A stretch of 64,000 nt of DNA from assembly GCF_937616625.2 (NCBI RefSeq), contig NC_065571.1, positions 10,108,501 to 10,172,500 on the forward strand. The letters are read 5' to 3'. Of this stretch, positions 1-10,820 are shown piece after piece; position 1 is the stretch's first letter; every line of letters begins with the position of its first letter. Position numbers and translations under genes: made by a program. The notes beneath the pieces were generated by a model. It did not search any database, was not told the DNA's origin, and saw only the letters and a list, made by a program, of their open reading frames with translations. The stretch is from Mercurialis annua. Lineage: Eukaryota > Streptophyta > Magnoliopsida > Malpighiales > Euphorbiaceae.

Positions 1-740
1 AAAACTTATCAAAATCAAAATCATGTGACACATCTACAAATGTTACATGCAAGTACTGGGATTAAATGGTCATGTCGATGTTAGATTACCACCTAACTGC
101 CAAACAATTTTCTTATCCTTAAAATTCAATACGGCTAAATCAATTCAGCCATTGGAGCTTGACCCAGTGTTTGGGAACTTTACACATCTTTTAGGCAGCT
201 ACCACATATAGATTGGGACCTCCTTTAGTGTCCTCACACCTATGTTAGCATGACAATTTTTAAATTAAATTTTTTATTTTTATACTCCTTTCTAAAATTT
301 TAAAATTCAGAATTTATATATGTTATAATAAAAAAGTATTATTTGAATTAGTATTATTGAATTCCGTTAAAAAAAATTAGTATTATTGAAAACTAATTCG
401 GTTCAATTCCTTTTAAAATCCAAAAATGTAGTCCAACTGCTTTAAATAAATAAAAAGCAGTATGAACCGATAAATCACTGGACCGTAAAATCGTATGATT
501 TATAAGTTTAATTATAATTTATTTATTTTTAAACTACAAAAGTCGGGTAATTGATTTTGGTTATCGATCTTCAAATCGAATTAGTTATCGTACTAGACGT
601 TAATGACGTTTGACAGGTTTTGTAATGAAATTCGGTCAATGTATGCATGCATGAAATCTGATTTTTAGTGTTTGAACATTTTCCGTTTCAGCATTTTCAT
701 TTCCGTCCCAATACTAAACAATTTTGTATGTATTTTTCAG
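1..740 (+). other. Upstream intron of the GA2ox8-like gene (no other feature seen)
   Basis: AT-rich non-coding DNA that ends in a pyrimidine-rich tract and AG at 739-740, a good 3' splice site for the exon starting at 741. No earlier dioxygenase exon can be read here, so the first exon or exons must lie left of the window. That this stretch is intron is inference from the exon phase and the missing N-terminal half of the enzyme. Confidence 0.6.
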
Positions 741-1299
741 ATCAACAATGGAAGCATTTGCGAGAAGAGCAACCACCATAGCTGAAACAATAGCCAAAAT
801 TCTAGCAGAAAACATAGGAATCAAACCCAATTATTTCAAACAAAACTGCACACCAAACACAAGCTTTCTCCGATTAAACCGATACCCTCCATGCCCAAAT
901 TTATCCTCCAAAGTCTGCGGGTTAGTGGCTCACACAGACAGCGATTTTCTTACAATATTATACCAAGACACAGTCGGAGGATTACAGTTACATAAAGATG
1001 ACAAATGGGTTTGTGTTAAACCTAATCCTGAAGCTCTAATCATCAACGTCGGTGACTTATTTCAGGCACTGAGCAGTAATATTTATACAAGTGTCAAGCA
1101 TAGAGTGGTTGCGCCTCAGCAAGTTGAGAGATTTTCTGTCGGATATTTTTACTGTCCTCGTAATGAAGCTGTCATTGAGAGCTGCCGGAGTCGGCCGGCG
1201 GTTTATAGAAGGTTTAGTTTCGGTGAGTTTAGAGAGCAAGTGCAGAGGGATCTGAGAGCTACTGGTGCTAAAGTTGGGTTGTCCAGGTTTCTGTTATGA
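741..1299 (+). CDS. Gibberellin 2-beta-dioxygenase (GA2ox8-like, C20-GA type), terminal exon only
   Basis: This is the C-terminal part of a 2-oxoglutarate/Fe(II) dioxygenase. GA2ox enzymes inactivate gibberellins by 2-beta-hydroxylation, and the GA2ox8 class uses C20 precursors. The exon begins at 741 after an AG acceptor, with its first base completing a codon, and encodes about 186 residues up to the TGA at 1297-1299. The iron ligands are visible: His (931-933) and Asp (937-939) in a HTDSDF motif, and the second His (1099-1101) in VKHRV. The 2-oxoglutarate-binding Arg (1129-1131) is in RFSVGYF. The stretches around RYPPCP, HTDSDFLTILYQD and VKPNPEALI match Arabidopsis GA2ox8 closely as remembered, better than C19-type GA2ox or GA3ox/GA20ox. 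No frameshift or stop interrupts the exon. The N-terminal half lies outside the window, so the gene's integrity is unknown. Other 2-ODD subfamilies are possible but less likely. Confidence 0.85.
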
Positions 1300-3440
1300 A
1301 AATTGTGTCAAATTATTTATTTCTGTAAAATCGGTTATATGATATTGTATTTGTTTTTTTTTTTTTAAAGTGGTGATGGTGAGCAAATAATCTTAAATCC
1401 GATGTAATTTTTAATTGGATTGAAATTATTAGATTTATGATATGTTAAATCGAGAAGGTATCAGAAATTAATTTTAGCTATCGGGTTCATTATGGGCGGG
1501 CAGATTTTCGATCATAAAATTTATAGTTCAACGCAAATTTTAGGCTTTTAAAGATTTATATTCGTTTTTAGAATTTTTCATTATTACTTATAAAAATAAT
1601 TTTTATTTTACATTGTTAAGATATCATTTAAATCCTATAAATATGTTAATTTAATTAATTCATCACCATCAAATAATACTAAAAAATACACACCTCATGC
1701 TAGAAAATTATTTGGCGTTTTGAATTGTAAATGATGAAAACCCGATTTCATATAATAATACAATAAGTCGAGTCCTATAGAATCCGCCCACTGAAGTGGA
1801 CTTCTAGGACACGTCAAACAGTAATAAGTCAAAGATAAGGGATCTACTCACAGACGGGCTCCCTAAAAGCTTGTAATAGAGGAATCAACTCCTGTAAAAA
1901 CTCGGCCTTCAAGAACCGGGTCTCTATGGGTTTGCTAAAGTAGAGACGACTGAATCCCTCAGGACTCAGTAAGCACAGATATTCTGAAGTATCATCTAAT
2001 TATGTATCTTATCCAGAAATTTAGAATCTTAATTTTAATACAATGCTAACAATCCATGAGATTCTTGAAGACTTGTACTTTCTAGAAGATGACTAAGAAA
2101 AACATTGCTATAAGGAATCATATTCTTATTTAGAAACACAATCTTGTTTAGGAATTATATTCCTAACCAAAAACAAAGTGGACAAAACCATAGCATAAAC
2201 AGTGGTCGAAAAAGCATAAACGGCGATTGTACAGAGATCCATAGAGAAATAACACTCTTCATTTATAAGCCACAAGGTAAAGATACAAGAGAAAATGAGT
2301 ATAGCAGGGCGTGACAGAGGGAATAAGTAGAGAGGGATAAAATGGTACTGAAATTATAATGAAGTATAAATGTATGGTTTAAAAGTCAATTGAGAGACTT
2401 CTGCACAAGTTTTTTTTTCAGCCACTAACATATATTTTTATAAAAAATGAGATATGTGCAATTTCTTCTAAAGATATCAGTTATGTCAATTCGATTTATA
2501 CAAAATTTAGTTCGATCATGCTAAGAGTTTTAAGATTTTGGTAACCAAATTAATCGAATATTTTAGTAATTTTAATTGATTTTCAATTGTTATTCTTTAT
2601 ATTTTTATTGATTTGTCCGACTAATTTTAATTTTGATTGATTTAGTTTTTGTTAATTTAGTCGGGTTTTTTAGGGAAATTAAATATTTGATTAATTTAGT
2701 TTTGATTAACTAGCTTAGTTTTTTTATTGAACCGGCTGTTTTCTCACCCTAAAGTTAAAGAGGTTCTTATCTTGATGTACTAAGAACAAAATTTATACAA
2801 TTCTGCAATCTGTATGAGGATTGGTGAAAAAAACATCTGATTCGCTAACTCACACGAAATGTCTCTGAAGACGCGTGGCAATCTAAAAAAAACATTAAGT
2901 AATGCAATCCAGACTATCTGAAACCTAACTACATGCATTACTTAATATTATTAGGTTTTTACTTTTTTAAATCGGCTTTAAATCACAGGTCACACTGAGA
3001 CACGAAGTCAAGACCTGAAGAATGCACTGAAACGTTTTAGCTACTTGAGCTTGTTTTCTCTGTATACTATATTATGAGAGATAAATATTGCAATTTAGAA
3101 ACCATTACTAAGTTTTTTCAATACATAACATTTGGGGGTCGGATTGCTTCCTGAGGCAGAACGAGCGTGCTATGAGGGTAGGGTTTAAACTTGAAGTCCA
3201 CATTTGGTTATATGCCGACATGTAGATGTTCTTCAACCTCCTAACATATTCTGAACTTACAACTAACTTCATGTTTGAGAGTGTTTTGTGATATTTATGT
3301 TTTCTTTTGTACAACCAAGTACACACACATATGTCCCAATAGGTGTTTTGTCCACGGAATCAAATAAAAAAGGATAAAAGTAAAAATAAAAGTGCGGGAG
3401 ACTGAATGCGGTTTGAGCATGATTTAATTAGAACAGCGTC
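1300..3440. other. AT-rich intergenic DNA with a possible old LTR remnant
   Basis: No gene is supported. From about 1750 to 2400 the composition rises in GC and reads like a decayed LTR: palindromic AGGAAT/ATTCCT words, a TATA-like segment near 2260 (CATTTATAAGCC), and general similarity in style to the LTR at 13386-13978. Clear ends or a TSD could not be found. A 13-bp inverted pair (ATTAAGTAATGCA near 2894 and its complement near 2935) makes a small hairpin. The rest is low-complexity sequence. Confidence 0.35.
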
Positions 3441-3443
3441 TTA

Positions 3444-4143
3444 GACCATCTTCAAAGAGAGTCATCAAAATAGGGAGTCACCAAAATGGAAATTGATGAC
3501 TCCCTATCTCCAAGGGAGTCACCAAAATGCATTTTGATGACTCCCTCACACTCTCTTTCATCAAAAATGGTGAAGGAATTTTTCCTTCACCATTTCACTT
3601 TTTCAATATAATAATATAGTTAATTTACATTTTAGTACATATAATTTATAGTTGTATTTAATTAATTACTTACTTATTAAATAATTTAACGAGACAATAA
3701 TATAAAAATATTACATGAATAAAAATAATTTTATCATTTCACTTTTATGTTGTGTTAATTTAAATAAATTAATGTAATGATTCTTTTAGTTTTTTTATTG
3801 TGTTCGTTTAAATAAATTAATATAATATTAATTTTAAAATAGTTTTAATATAAATTAAAATTTATAAGATATTCATAATTAAAAAAATTAATAGCAATTT
3901 ATTTTTAAAAATATGAATAATATTATAATTCGGACGAATATGAGCATAAATAAGTTTGTGGGTATAATTGGTAAAAAGTGTATAAAATGATAATTATTAA
4001 AAATAATTATTATATTAAAAAGTAAAAAAGTAGGTTTTTTGGTGAAGAATTTGGTGATGACCATTGGAGTGAATTTGGTGAAAATTCACCAAATTGAAAA
4101 ATGGTGAGGGAAAAATGGTGACTTCCCTTGGAGATGCCCTCTA
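3444..4143. mobile_element. Harbinger-like MITE, about 0.7 kb, imperfect ends
   Basis: The left end (GACCATCTTCAAAGAG...) and the reverse complement of the right end (GGGCATCTCCAAGGGA...) are imperfect inverted repeats that continue into GTCACC/GTCATC words. TTA lies next to the left end (3441-3443) and at 4144-4146. The left terminus is almost identical to one end of the MITE at 6317-7113, which has a clean TTA duplication, so both look like one PIF/Harbinger-type family. No coding capacity. Confidence 0.6.
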
Positions 4144-4198
4144 TTACTCAGTGTCATGAAAATTTTGTTTACTATCTTATCACTTCTTAATATTTTAA

Positions 4199-5029
4199 GG
4201 CCTAATTGCTTAAAAACCCCCATTTTTTAATATTTTTTTCGTTTATACCTCGACCTAGGAAAAATTAATTTGTACCCTTTTTTTGATTTTTCGTTTTCAA
4301 CTGTACCCCAAAATTTAATTTTTTGACAATTTAAATAATTAAAGAATGCAAATATTAAAACAATAAAATAGAAGGGTTATATTAAACTTTTTTTTTCGAT
4401 TTATACAAATACAAATAAGTCCTTTAACTTTAAAACTATTCAATTAAATACTAAAAATTTAATCGTTTTAAATTTTTTTATTGAAAAAACTTTTGACCTA
4501 CCGTTGTATTTCTTCGATTTACAAATCCGCTACCAAAATCCGATAATTTTTTTACAAAAAATGAATTTTTTAAATTTTTTTTGGGAGGAGCAGATATGCT
4601 CCTCCTCCTGGAAGAGGAGCGCGCTGCTCCTTCTCCATGCTGCTCCTCCTCCTCCATGAGGAGGAGCTCCTCTCGAAAAAAAAATTAAAAAAATATTTAT
4701 TTTTTGTAAAAAATTTATTAGGTTTTGATAGCGGATTTGTAAATAGAAGGTAAATATATTTTTACGGTTTTGTATTTAAAAAATTATAAAATTAATTTTG
4801 TAAAGAAGAAGGTATTTTTGTACTATTAATAGTATTAAAGTCTAATTAGAATATAGGTTAAAAAACGAAGGACTATTTTAATTTTTTTTTAATGAAAAAA
4901 GTTCAATTTAATGCTTGGGGGTACAGTTGAAATTAAAAATCAAAAAAAGAGTACAAATGAATTTTTTCATATGTCAGGGTATAAACGAAAAAATGTTATA
5001 AGGTGGGGTTTTTTTTAAATAATTAGGCC
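4199..5029. mobile_element. Mutator-like MITE, family A copy 1 (831 bp)
   Basis: Termini are GGCCTAATT...AATTAGGCC, with inverted repeats extending over roughly 100 bp (shared words include TCGTTTATACC and TTTGTACCC). The 9-bp flanks are ATATTTTAA (4190-4198) and TTATTTTAA (5030-5038), 8 of 9 identical, which fits a Mutator-type TSD. The centre (about 4585-4680) is a GC-rich block of GAGGAGC and GCTCCTC words inside otherwise AT-rich DNA. No open reading frame for a transposase. Confidence 0.8.
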
Positions 5030-5102
5030 TTATTTTAATTACTTAAAACTCAATAGACATGTGTAATTCTTCAAGAAAAAGAAATAGACATATGTAAACT
5101 AA

Positions 5103-5926
5103 GGTCTAATTACTTAAAAAAACCTTCATCTTATAACATTTTTTCGTTTATACCCTGACCTAGGAAAAAATTTATTTGTACCCTTTTTTTGATTTTTTAT
5201 TTTCGTCTATACCCTAAAGAGCTAATTTGACCTCTTTTCATTTAAAAAAATATTCAAAATAGTCCTTTATATTTAGCTTATATTCAAATTAAACATTAAT
5301 ATTATTAATTGTACAAAAACACCCTCTTTCTCACACAAATCAATAACTAATAACAATTTACATTCTTTAAAAAAAAAATCGATCCGTAAGAGGAGCTCGA
5401 GCAACTCCTCCTTCATGGAAGAAGGAGCAGCAGCTCCTCGTCCTTTCATGAAGGAGGAGCGCGCGCATCTCCTCCTTCCAAAGGAGCAGATCCGCTTCTC
5501 CTTTCATGAAAGAGGAGCTACAGCTCCTTATCAAAACCTCCTTCTCGCCTGAATATTAAAAAGATTAATTTTTTCTTTGACAGTTTGTAAATTAGAAAAA
5601 TACGATGATAGATCGGAAATATTATTTAGTTTATCTAATTTTTAAATAAATTTTTTAAAATAATTAATTATTAAGATTTATTTGAATATTTTTAATGTTG
5701 GAGAATCTGTTTGTACTTTTCCAAATAGAAAAAAAAATATGATATAACCCTTGTATTTAATCATTTATAATGTTTTCATCCTTTAATTAATTTAATTGTC
5801 AAAAATATAAATTTTGGGGTAGAGATGAAAACGAAAAATCAAAAAAAGGGTACAAATAAACGTTTTTCTAAATCAGGGTATAAACGAAATAATATTATAA
5901 GGTGGAGTTTTTTTAATAATTAGACC
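5103..5926. mobile_element. Mutator-like MITE, family A copy 2 (824 bp)
   Basis: Starts GGTCTAATT and ends AATTAGACC, with long inverted arms homologous to copy 1. The flanking 9-mers at 5094-5102 and 5927-5935 are both GTAAACTAA, a perfect 9-bp TSD. A GC-rich core at about 5390-5540 again consists of repeated GGAGC/GCTCC words around CTTTCATGAAGG-type palindromes. Non-coding. Confidence 0.88.
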
Positions 5927-6059
5927 GTAAACTAAACAAATAATAGCAGCTCATTCTTTTATATTCACCATAAAATAGTAAATTTTCATTCTAAAATATA
6001 AATAAAATTTGTGGAGTTTAGAATTGAAAACCTTCTACAATACTCATAAAGATAAAAAT

Positions 6060-6290
6060 TATGTCATTTTTTAGAGAAATTTTTATGTAGACTCAGTCTA
6101 ACACGTTTTTTGTGAATTAGTTATGACACGTTATTAAAATAGTGGCACTATCGTAAATTTTTTTATTATTTATTTATACTTTTGAATAGTAATATTACGA
6201 TAGTATTACTATTTTAGTGACGTGTTATAATGTGAAAAACTAGTCCACAAATGATGTGATGGGCTGAATTTAAAAATTTATGCACTCTCT
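6060..6290. mobile_element. Small palindromic MITE-like element
   Basis: A roughly 230-bp stretch whose halves are inverted copies: AACACGTTTTTTGTG and ATAGTGGCACTATCGTA-type words on the left are mirrored by CACATTATAACACGTC and ATAGTAATACTATCGTA on the right. The exact ends and TSD are not clear. No coding potential. Confidence 0.5.
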
Positions 6291-6316
6291 AATATATTTG
6301 TTTCATCACTTCTTTA

Positions 6317-7113
6317 GTGCATCTCCAACCCAAAACCCATTTTTAAGTTTCAATTTACCCAATTTTGGGTTTGCTACATTGTTTTTACTCCAACCTGTTA
6401 CCCCATTTTTCACATCAAAAGAATATTCTCTATATATTGTCTTTTATATTTAATACTACTACATTTAACCATTTACCATTTCACATCTATATTTATATTT
6501 TAAACGCATACATCCTAATCTATTCATTTATTTAATAATGCTTAAATAATATTAAATTAAATATTAATTTTTTTAACATTATTTAATGTCCAATTATAAA
6601 AAATACAACAAATAATAATTAAAATTGAAACAGTAAAATTAAAATAACACATTATATTTAAATATTAATAATAAAATAACACATTACATTCAAATATTAA
6701 TAATAAAACTACAATTGAAAAAATCTTCTTCATGCCTCCGCATTAGTTTAATTATAATATTTATCTACCCGCTTTAAGTAATGTTTATGTTTAATGTAAC
6801 GTAATTTTTATGTTTAAATAAAAAATATGTTGTTTAAATTTAATGTATTTAATTTAAATAATTTAATTTATTTGTTTTATTTTTACCAATAAAAATAATT
6901 TGGATTACATTATTAAAAATTTAATTGGTATTTAATGAAAAATTGGACCAAAATTGATATTTACAAAGTTAGCTACATAAATTGTAATTAAAAAATAAAT
7001 ATTCAATTAACCAAAAATGGATTTGTGTGAATAGTGCATACCAAGAAGTAGGTATGGGTTGGAGTTGAAAAATAAGACCCATAACCAAAAATGGGTATGG
7101 ATTGAAGATGGTC
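6317..7113. mobile_element. Harbinger-like MITE (797 bp) with TTA duplication
   Basis: The left end GTGCATCTCCAACCC and the reverse complement of the right end GACCATCTTCAATCC are inverted repeats that both lead into ACCCATTTTT. TTA is duplicated exactly at 6314-6316 and 7114-7116, the target preference of PIF/Harbinger elements. The interior is AT-rich and without a gene. Confidence 0.72.
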
Positions 7114-7131
7114 TTAGCCCTTAAAATTTTT

Positions 7132-9341
7132 GAGGAAATTAGGCCCAGCACCGCCAAAAGCCTATTTAATCTCACTTTTACTACCCGGCCTCTATTCTTC
7201 TTTTTTTACGATCTTCATCTTCTTTCTTGCATATTTCTTCTTTTTGTTTTCTTTTTTTACTGTTACAATATATCATTAATATGGATTAACTTTCTAATCA
7301 ATTAGTGTTCTTCTTTTCATCTAATTTTATTTTCAAAAACAGCAAATCCTAGAAACTTCTTCTCCTTCGTTCAATCGTTACTAAATCAGGCCTCCAATCC
7401 CCCGAATCATCCACCGCAGTTGTCGTTGAGTCTGATTTGGTTACTACGATGCCGCCGTTGCTCCGCTTTCTTCATGACGTCGTCGTTGATCCGCTACTTA
7501 TAAACATCAGGTATTATTGATTTGAAAGAATTTAATTATAATTAAAGTCACTGATTTATGATAGATTTTGTAGAAGTCACCGATTTATTGTAACTTTTTC
7601 AATTTTCTGCAAATCGTTTTGGTATTTGAGCTGTTATTTTATCAATTGAAGCTTTTTTAGGTTTTTTTTTATGTGTAATAGCATTTGGATTGTGTGATTT
7701 AATGACAATTTGTTTGATGTGTTTTATTGTTTCTGCTACAATGTTGAATACTTAATGTTTATAATCAGACAAATAATTGAAAAGGCAAGAAATAATATTA
7801 TTCTTATATTCATTGCGGCCTGACAAGTGCTTAATTTTTTTTATGGACATATGATCATTTAGATTCAAAATTACACATCATAGGTTTTCCAAACTTTCAT
7901 TAGCTTCTTAATTAAGCAATGATCTATTTTTAGTATTATATCATGCTCTGAAGTTTTAAATATTATGCTTAAAGTGATGTTTTAATCTATTTATTATATT
8001 TCATGTTTGATGTATTTTATTCTTTCAATCCTAAATGCAGCTAATGTTTTGACTGACTATTCTGCAAATTTGTTATTGTGTTGTTTAGCTTGTCAAAACA
8101 CGCATTGAAATCTTGTTATATGTCATTAGAAGGAATGACTTTTTATTTGATGTTGTAATTATATTCAGTTACCTTATTATATGTATTTCCATCGTGTTTG
8201 TCTTTTTGTTTTTTTATGCGTTTGACTCGGTTGGTTGTCCAAGTGAGAATTGAATCTTCTTTTTGCATCTATCTTTGAAGTGAAGGGTTGCCTAACATTC
8301 TTTCATTTTAACTCACTCTTTCATGTAGGCAAAAATTAAGAGCATGAAGTCACAACTCAATGAAACTCTTTGTTCCAATGATGTTATAACAGAGAAATCC
8401 GAATTGGAAAAAAATGGAGTCTTCGTCCGAACGAGAAAAATTGAAATCGTTATGTTTTGTGATCTTATTTTGTAATTTATGATTGTAATAATTTTATTGT
8501 TGGTTTACCAACGGTTTACTAATAGTAAACCAATAATTTTAATTTTAGTAATACCGTTAGTAAATCTTAAGTTAACCATTGGTAAATTTATAATTATGTT
8601 TTGATGATACTCTTGATTTTTTATGTAATTTTGTTTTTCACTTGTATATTTGTAATGGTTTTATTGTTGGTTAACTAATGGTTTACTAATGGTACACCAA
8701 TTATTTTAGTGAATTAAGTAATAATTCATTTTAACATTTTATATTTTAAAAATAAAAAATAATAATTTGATTTTTAAGTAAACTGATAGTTGACCATTAG
8801 TAAACTGTTAGTGAACTAACAGTAAATAGATGTTTAGTAAACTGTTAGTCTACCGTTAGTAAACTGAAATCGTATTTTAGTAATACTATTAGTAAACCTT
8901 AAGTTGACCGTTGGTAAATTTTATAGTTATTGTTTTTATGATGCTCTCAATTTTTTTATATAATTTTTTTTTCACTTGTGTATCTGTAATATTTTTGTTG
9001 TTTGGTTAACCAATGATTACTAATAGCTAATAATTCATTTTAGCATTCTATAATTAAAAAATAAAAAATAGTAATTTGATTTTTAAATAAACTGATAGTA
9101 GACCATTAGAAAACTGTTAGTGAACTTATAGCAGACTATTAGTAAACCGTTAGTGAACTTATAGTGAATAGATTTTTGGTAAACCGTTAGTAAACCGTTA
9201 GCAAACTGAAATCGTATTTTTGCAAATAAAAAAAGTATTTTTATAAAAATATTTGGTCAAACCGTAAATTTTAACTAATTTTGGTCAAAAGGTATTTTTG
9301 AGAATATTTAGATGTTTTATAGGTATTTGTCTAAAAATCCC
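7132..9341. mobile_element. Non-autonomous element, family B copy 1 (2.2 kb), 9-bp TSD
   Basis: The segment begins GAGGAAATTAGGCCCAGCAC and ends CTAAAAATCCC. It is flanked on both sides by AAAATTTTT (7123-7131 and 9342-9350), a perfect but AT-only 9-bp duplication. Both ends are shared with the element at 19892-23764. Near the left end (7340-7510) there is a GC-richer, gene-like leader ending in CAG/GTATT, and a second exon-like stretch lies near 8330-8450. The right half (8490-9220) is a dense field of diverged words such as TTAGTAAACCGTTAG. No long ORF. Assignment to Mutator-like elements is inference from the TSD length; the terminal repeats are very short. Confidence 0.65.
8490..9220. repeat. 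Degenerate TTAGTAAACCGTTAGT-type repeat field
   Basis: Dozens of short related words (GTTTACTAATGG, ACCGTTAGTAAAC, ACTGATAGTTGACC) occur in both orientations. Many contain TTAACCAATGGTTA-like near-palindromes. The same field occurs in the family B relative at about 21290-22590. Confidence 0.7.
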
Positions 9342-10306
9342 AAAATTTTTTAAGGTTCCTTCCTTGCCCATATTTAACGTCACTAAAGGTAGTAAAAATG
9401 AGTCAGTATCAATTTACCTCTTAAACTTATAGACAATGAACAATTTAACAAAAATTATAACTTTCCTTTTATCAATTTACACCTTCAATTTGCCATTAAT
9501 ATTAATTAGGTCATATTAATATCACAAGAGGTTTAACTAATAAAAATAAAGTTCAATTTAACCCCTCAGCTTATTTATATATATTTACCCAAAATTAAAT
9601 AAAAAAATTTAAAAATCAATTGAATAAATCATTTTATTTAATTTTTTTAATAGCTTAATAATATAAAAATAATTAATAGTTTAGTATTTTGTTTTAAAAT
9701 ATATGAAATTTACATTTTTAAATTAGTCTGGTATTAAATTAAAAATTATTCAAACATTTTTATTTTTAAAATATTATATATTTAAAAAATAAGTTCATTA
9801 ATTTGTTAAATCTTCATTCAATTTATTATATATATTAATTAATTTTTCTAACAAATATTTTTTAAATTAAATAATATATATTAAATTTGATAAATTTTAT
9901 TTATTTAGGGTAATTTTATTTTTATTTCCTAAATAATTAAAATGAATTATTTTTAAGCATATTATGTTGATTATAATAATTATTTATTTGTTCAATCTTA
10001 AAAAAAATTATAATTTTTTTATTCAATTTTAAACTAATTTATATTAAATATAAGTTGAAAGGCTAAATTAAATTTTATTTTTGCTAGTTAAGCCTCTTGT
10101 GATATTAATATGGTCTAATTGGATCCCCAGGCCATCGCCCGTGATCTCCTCGTCAAGATTTCTAAAGACCGTGTTTAGTAGTTTTCTTTTGATTGTATTT
10201 GCCGATGTATTAATTTTGCTTTTTGTAATTCGCAATTTATGAATATATTTTCTTCGTTTTTCTTCGAAATGTGCTTTTGCCTTATCTTTATGTACTTGTC
10301 TTGCCT

Positions 10307-10578
10307 CGAGGGTTACTCTAAACCCTGTTCTTGGCGTTTGCTTTTTGTAGAGTTAATCTAAACTCTTTTTATTTTTGTTTTTGTTTCGAGTTAATCTAAA
10401 CTCTTTTTTGGCGATTCGCCTTTTCTGAGTTAATCTAAACTCATTTTTAGCCTTTCGTGGCGATCTGCCTGGTTTGGCTATTTTGCTTTGAGTTAATTTA
10501 AACTCGTTTTCTTGGTTTTTAGCCTTTCATGGCGATTTGCCTGGTTCGGCGATTTTGCTTTGAGTTAATTTAAACTCA
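10307..10578. repeat. Six spaced GAGTTAATCTAAACTC-type palindromes
   Basis: Six imperfect palindromes start at about 10307, 10349, 10387, 10426, 10489 and 10561. Each has a conserved AATCTA or AATTTA loop between GAGTT and AACTC arms. The first copy changes both arms together (AGGGTT with AACCCT), which preserves pairing. Between them runs a diverged spacer with GGCGAT(T/C)TGCCTGGTT words. They lie in the untranslated tail behind gag. Confidence 0.75.
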
Positions 10579-10820
10579 TTTTCTTGGCTTTTAGCTTTTC
10601 TTGAGTTTGATCTTTGATTTATTTTTTCTTCTTTCGTCTTTGATTTAATCATTCGTGGCTGTTCTTGATTTTTATTTCTTTATTGGTTCGTCTGGCTAAT
10701 CAGATGGTAGCGAAATTGAATTTTTATTGATAAAAAGATGGCATACAAAGCATTAAAGATAGATTTGACGCCATCTGGTAAGACGGAGAGTCGTTACCGA
10801 TGATGGGTCGTTTTTCATTC

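Noticed and set aside
1750..2400. Possible full solo LTR
   Set aside because: Style is LTR-like, but neither TG..CA ends nor a TSD could be defined, so it is only mentioned as a possible remnant.
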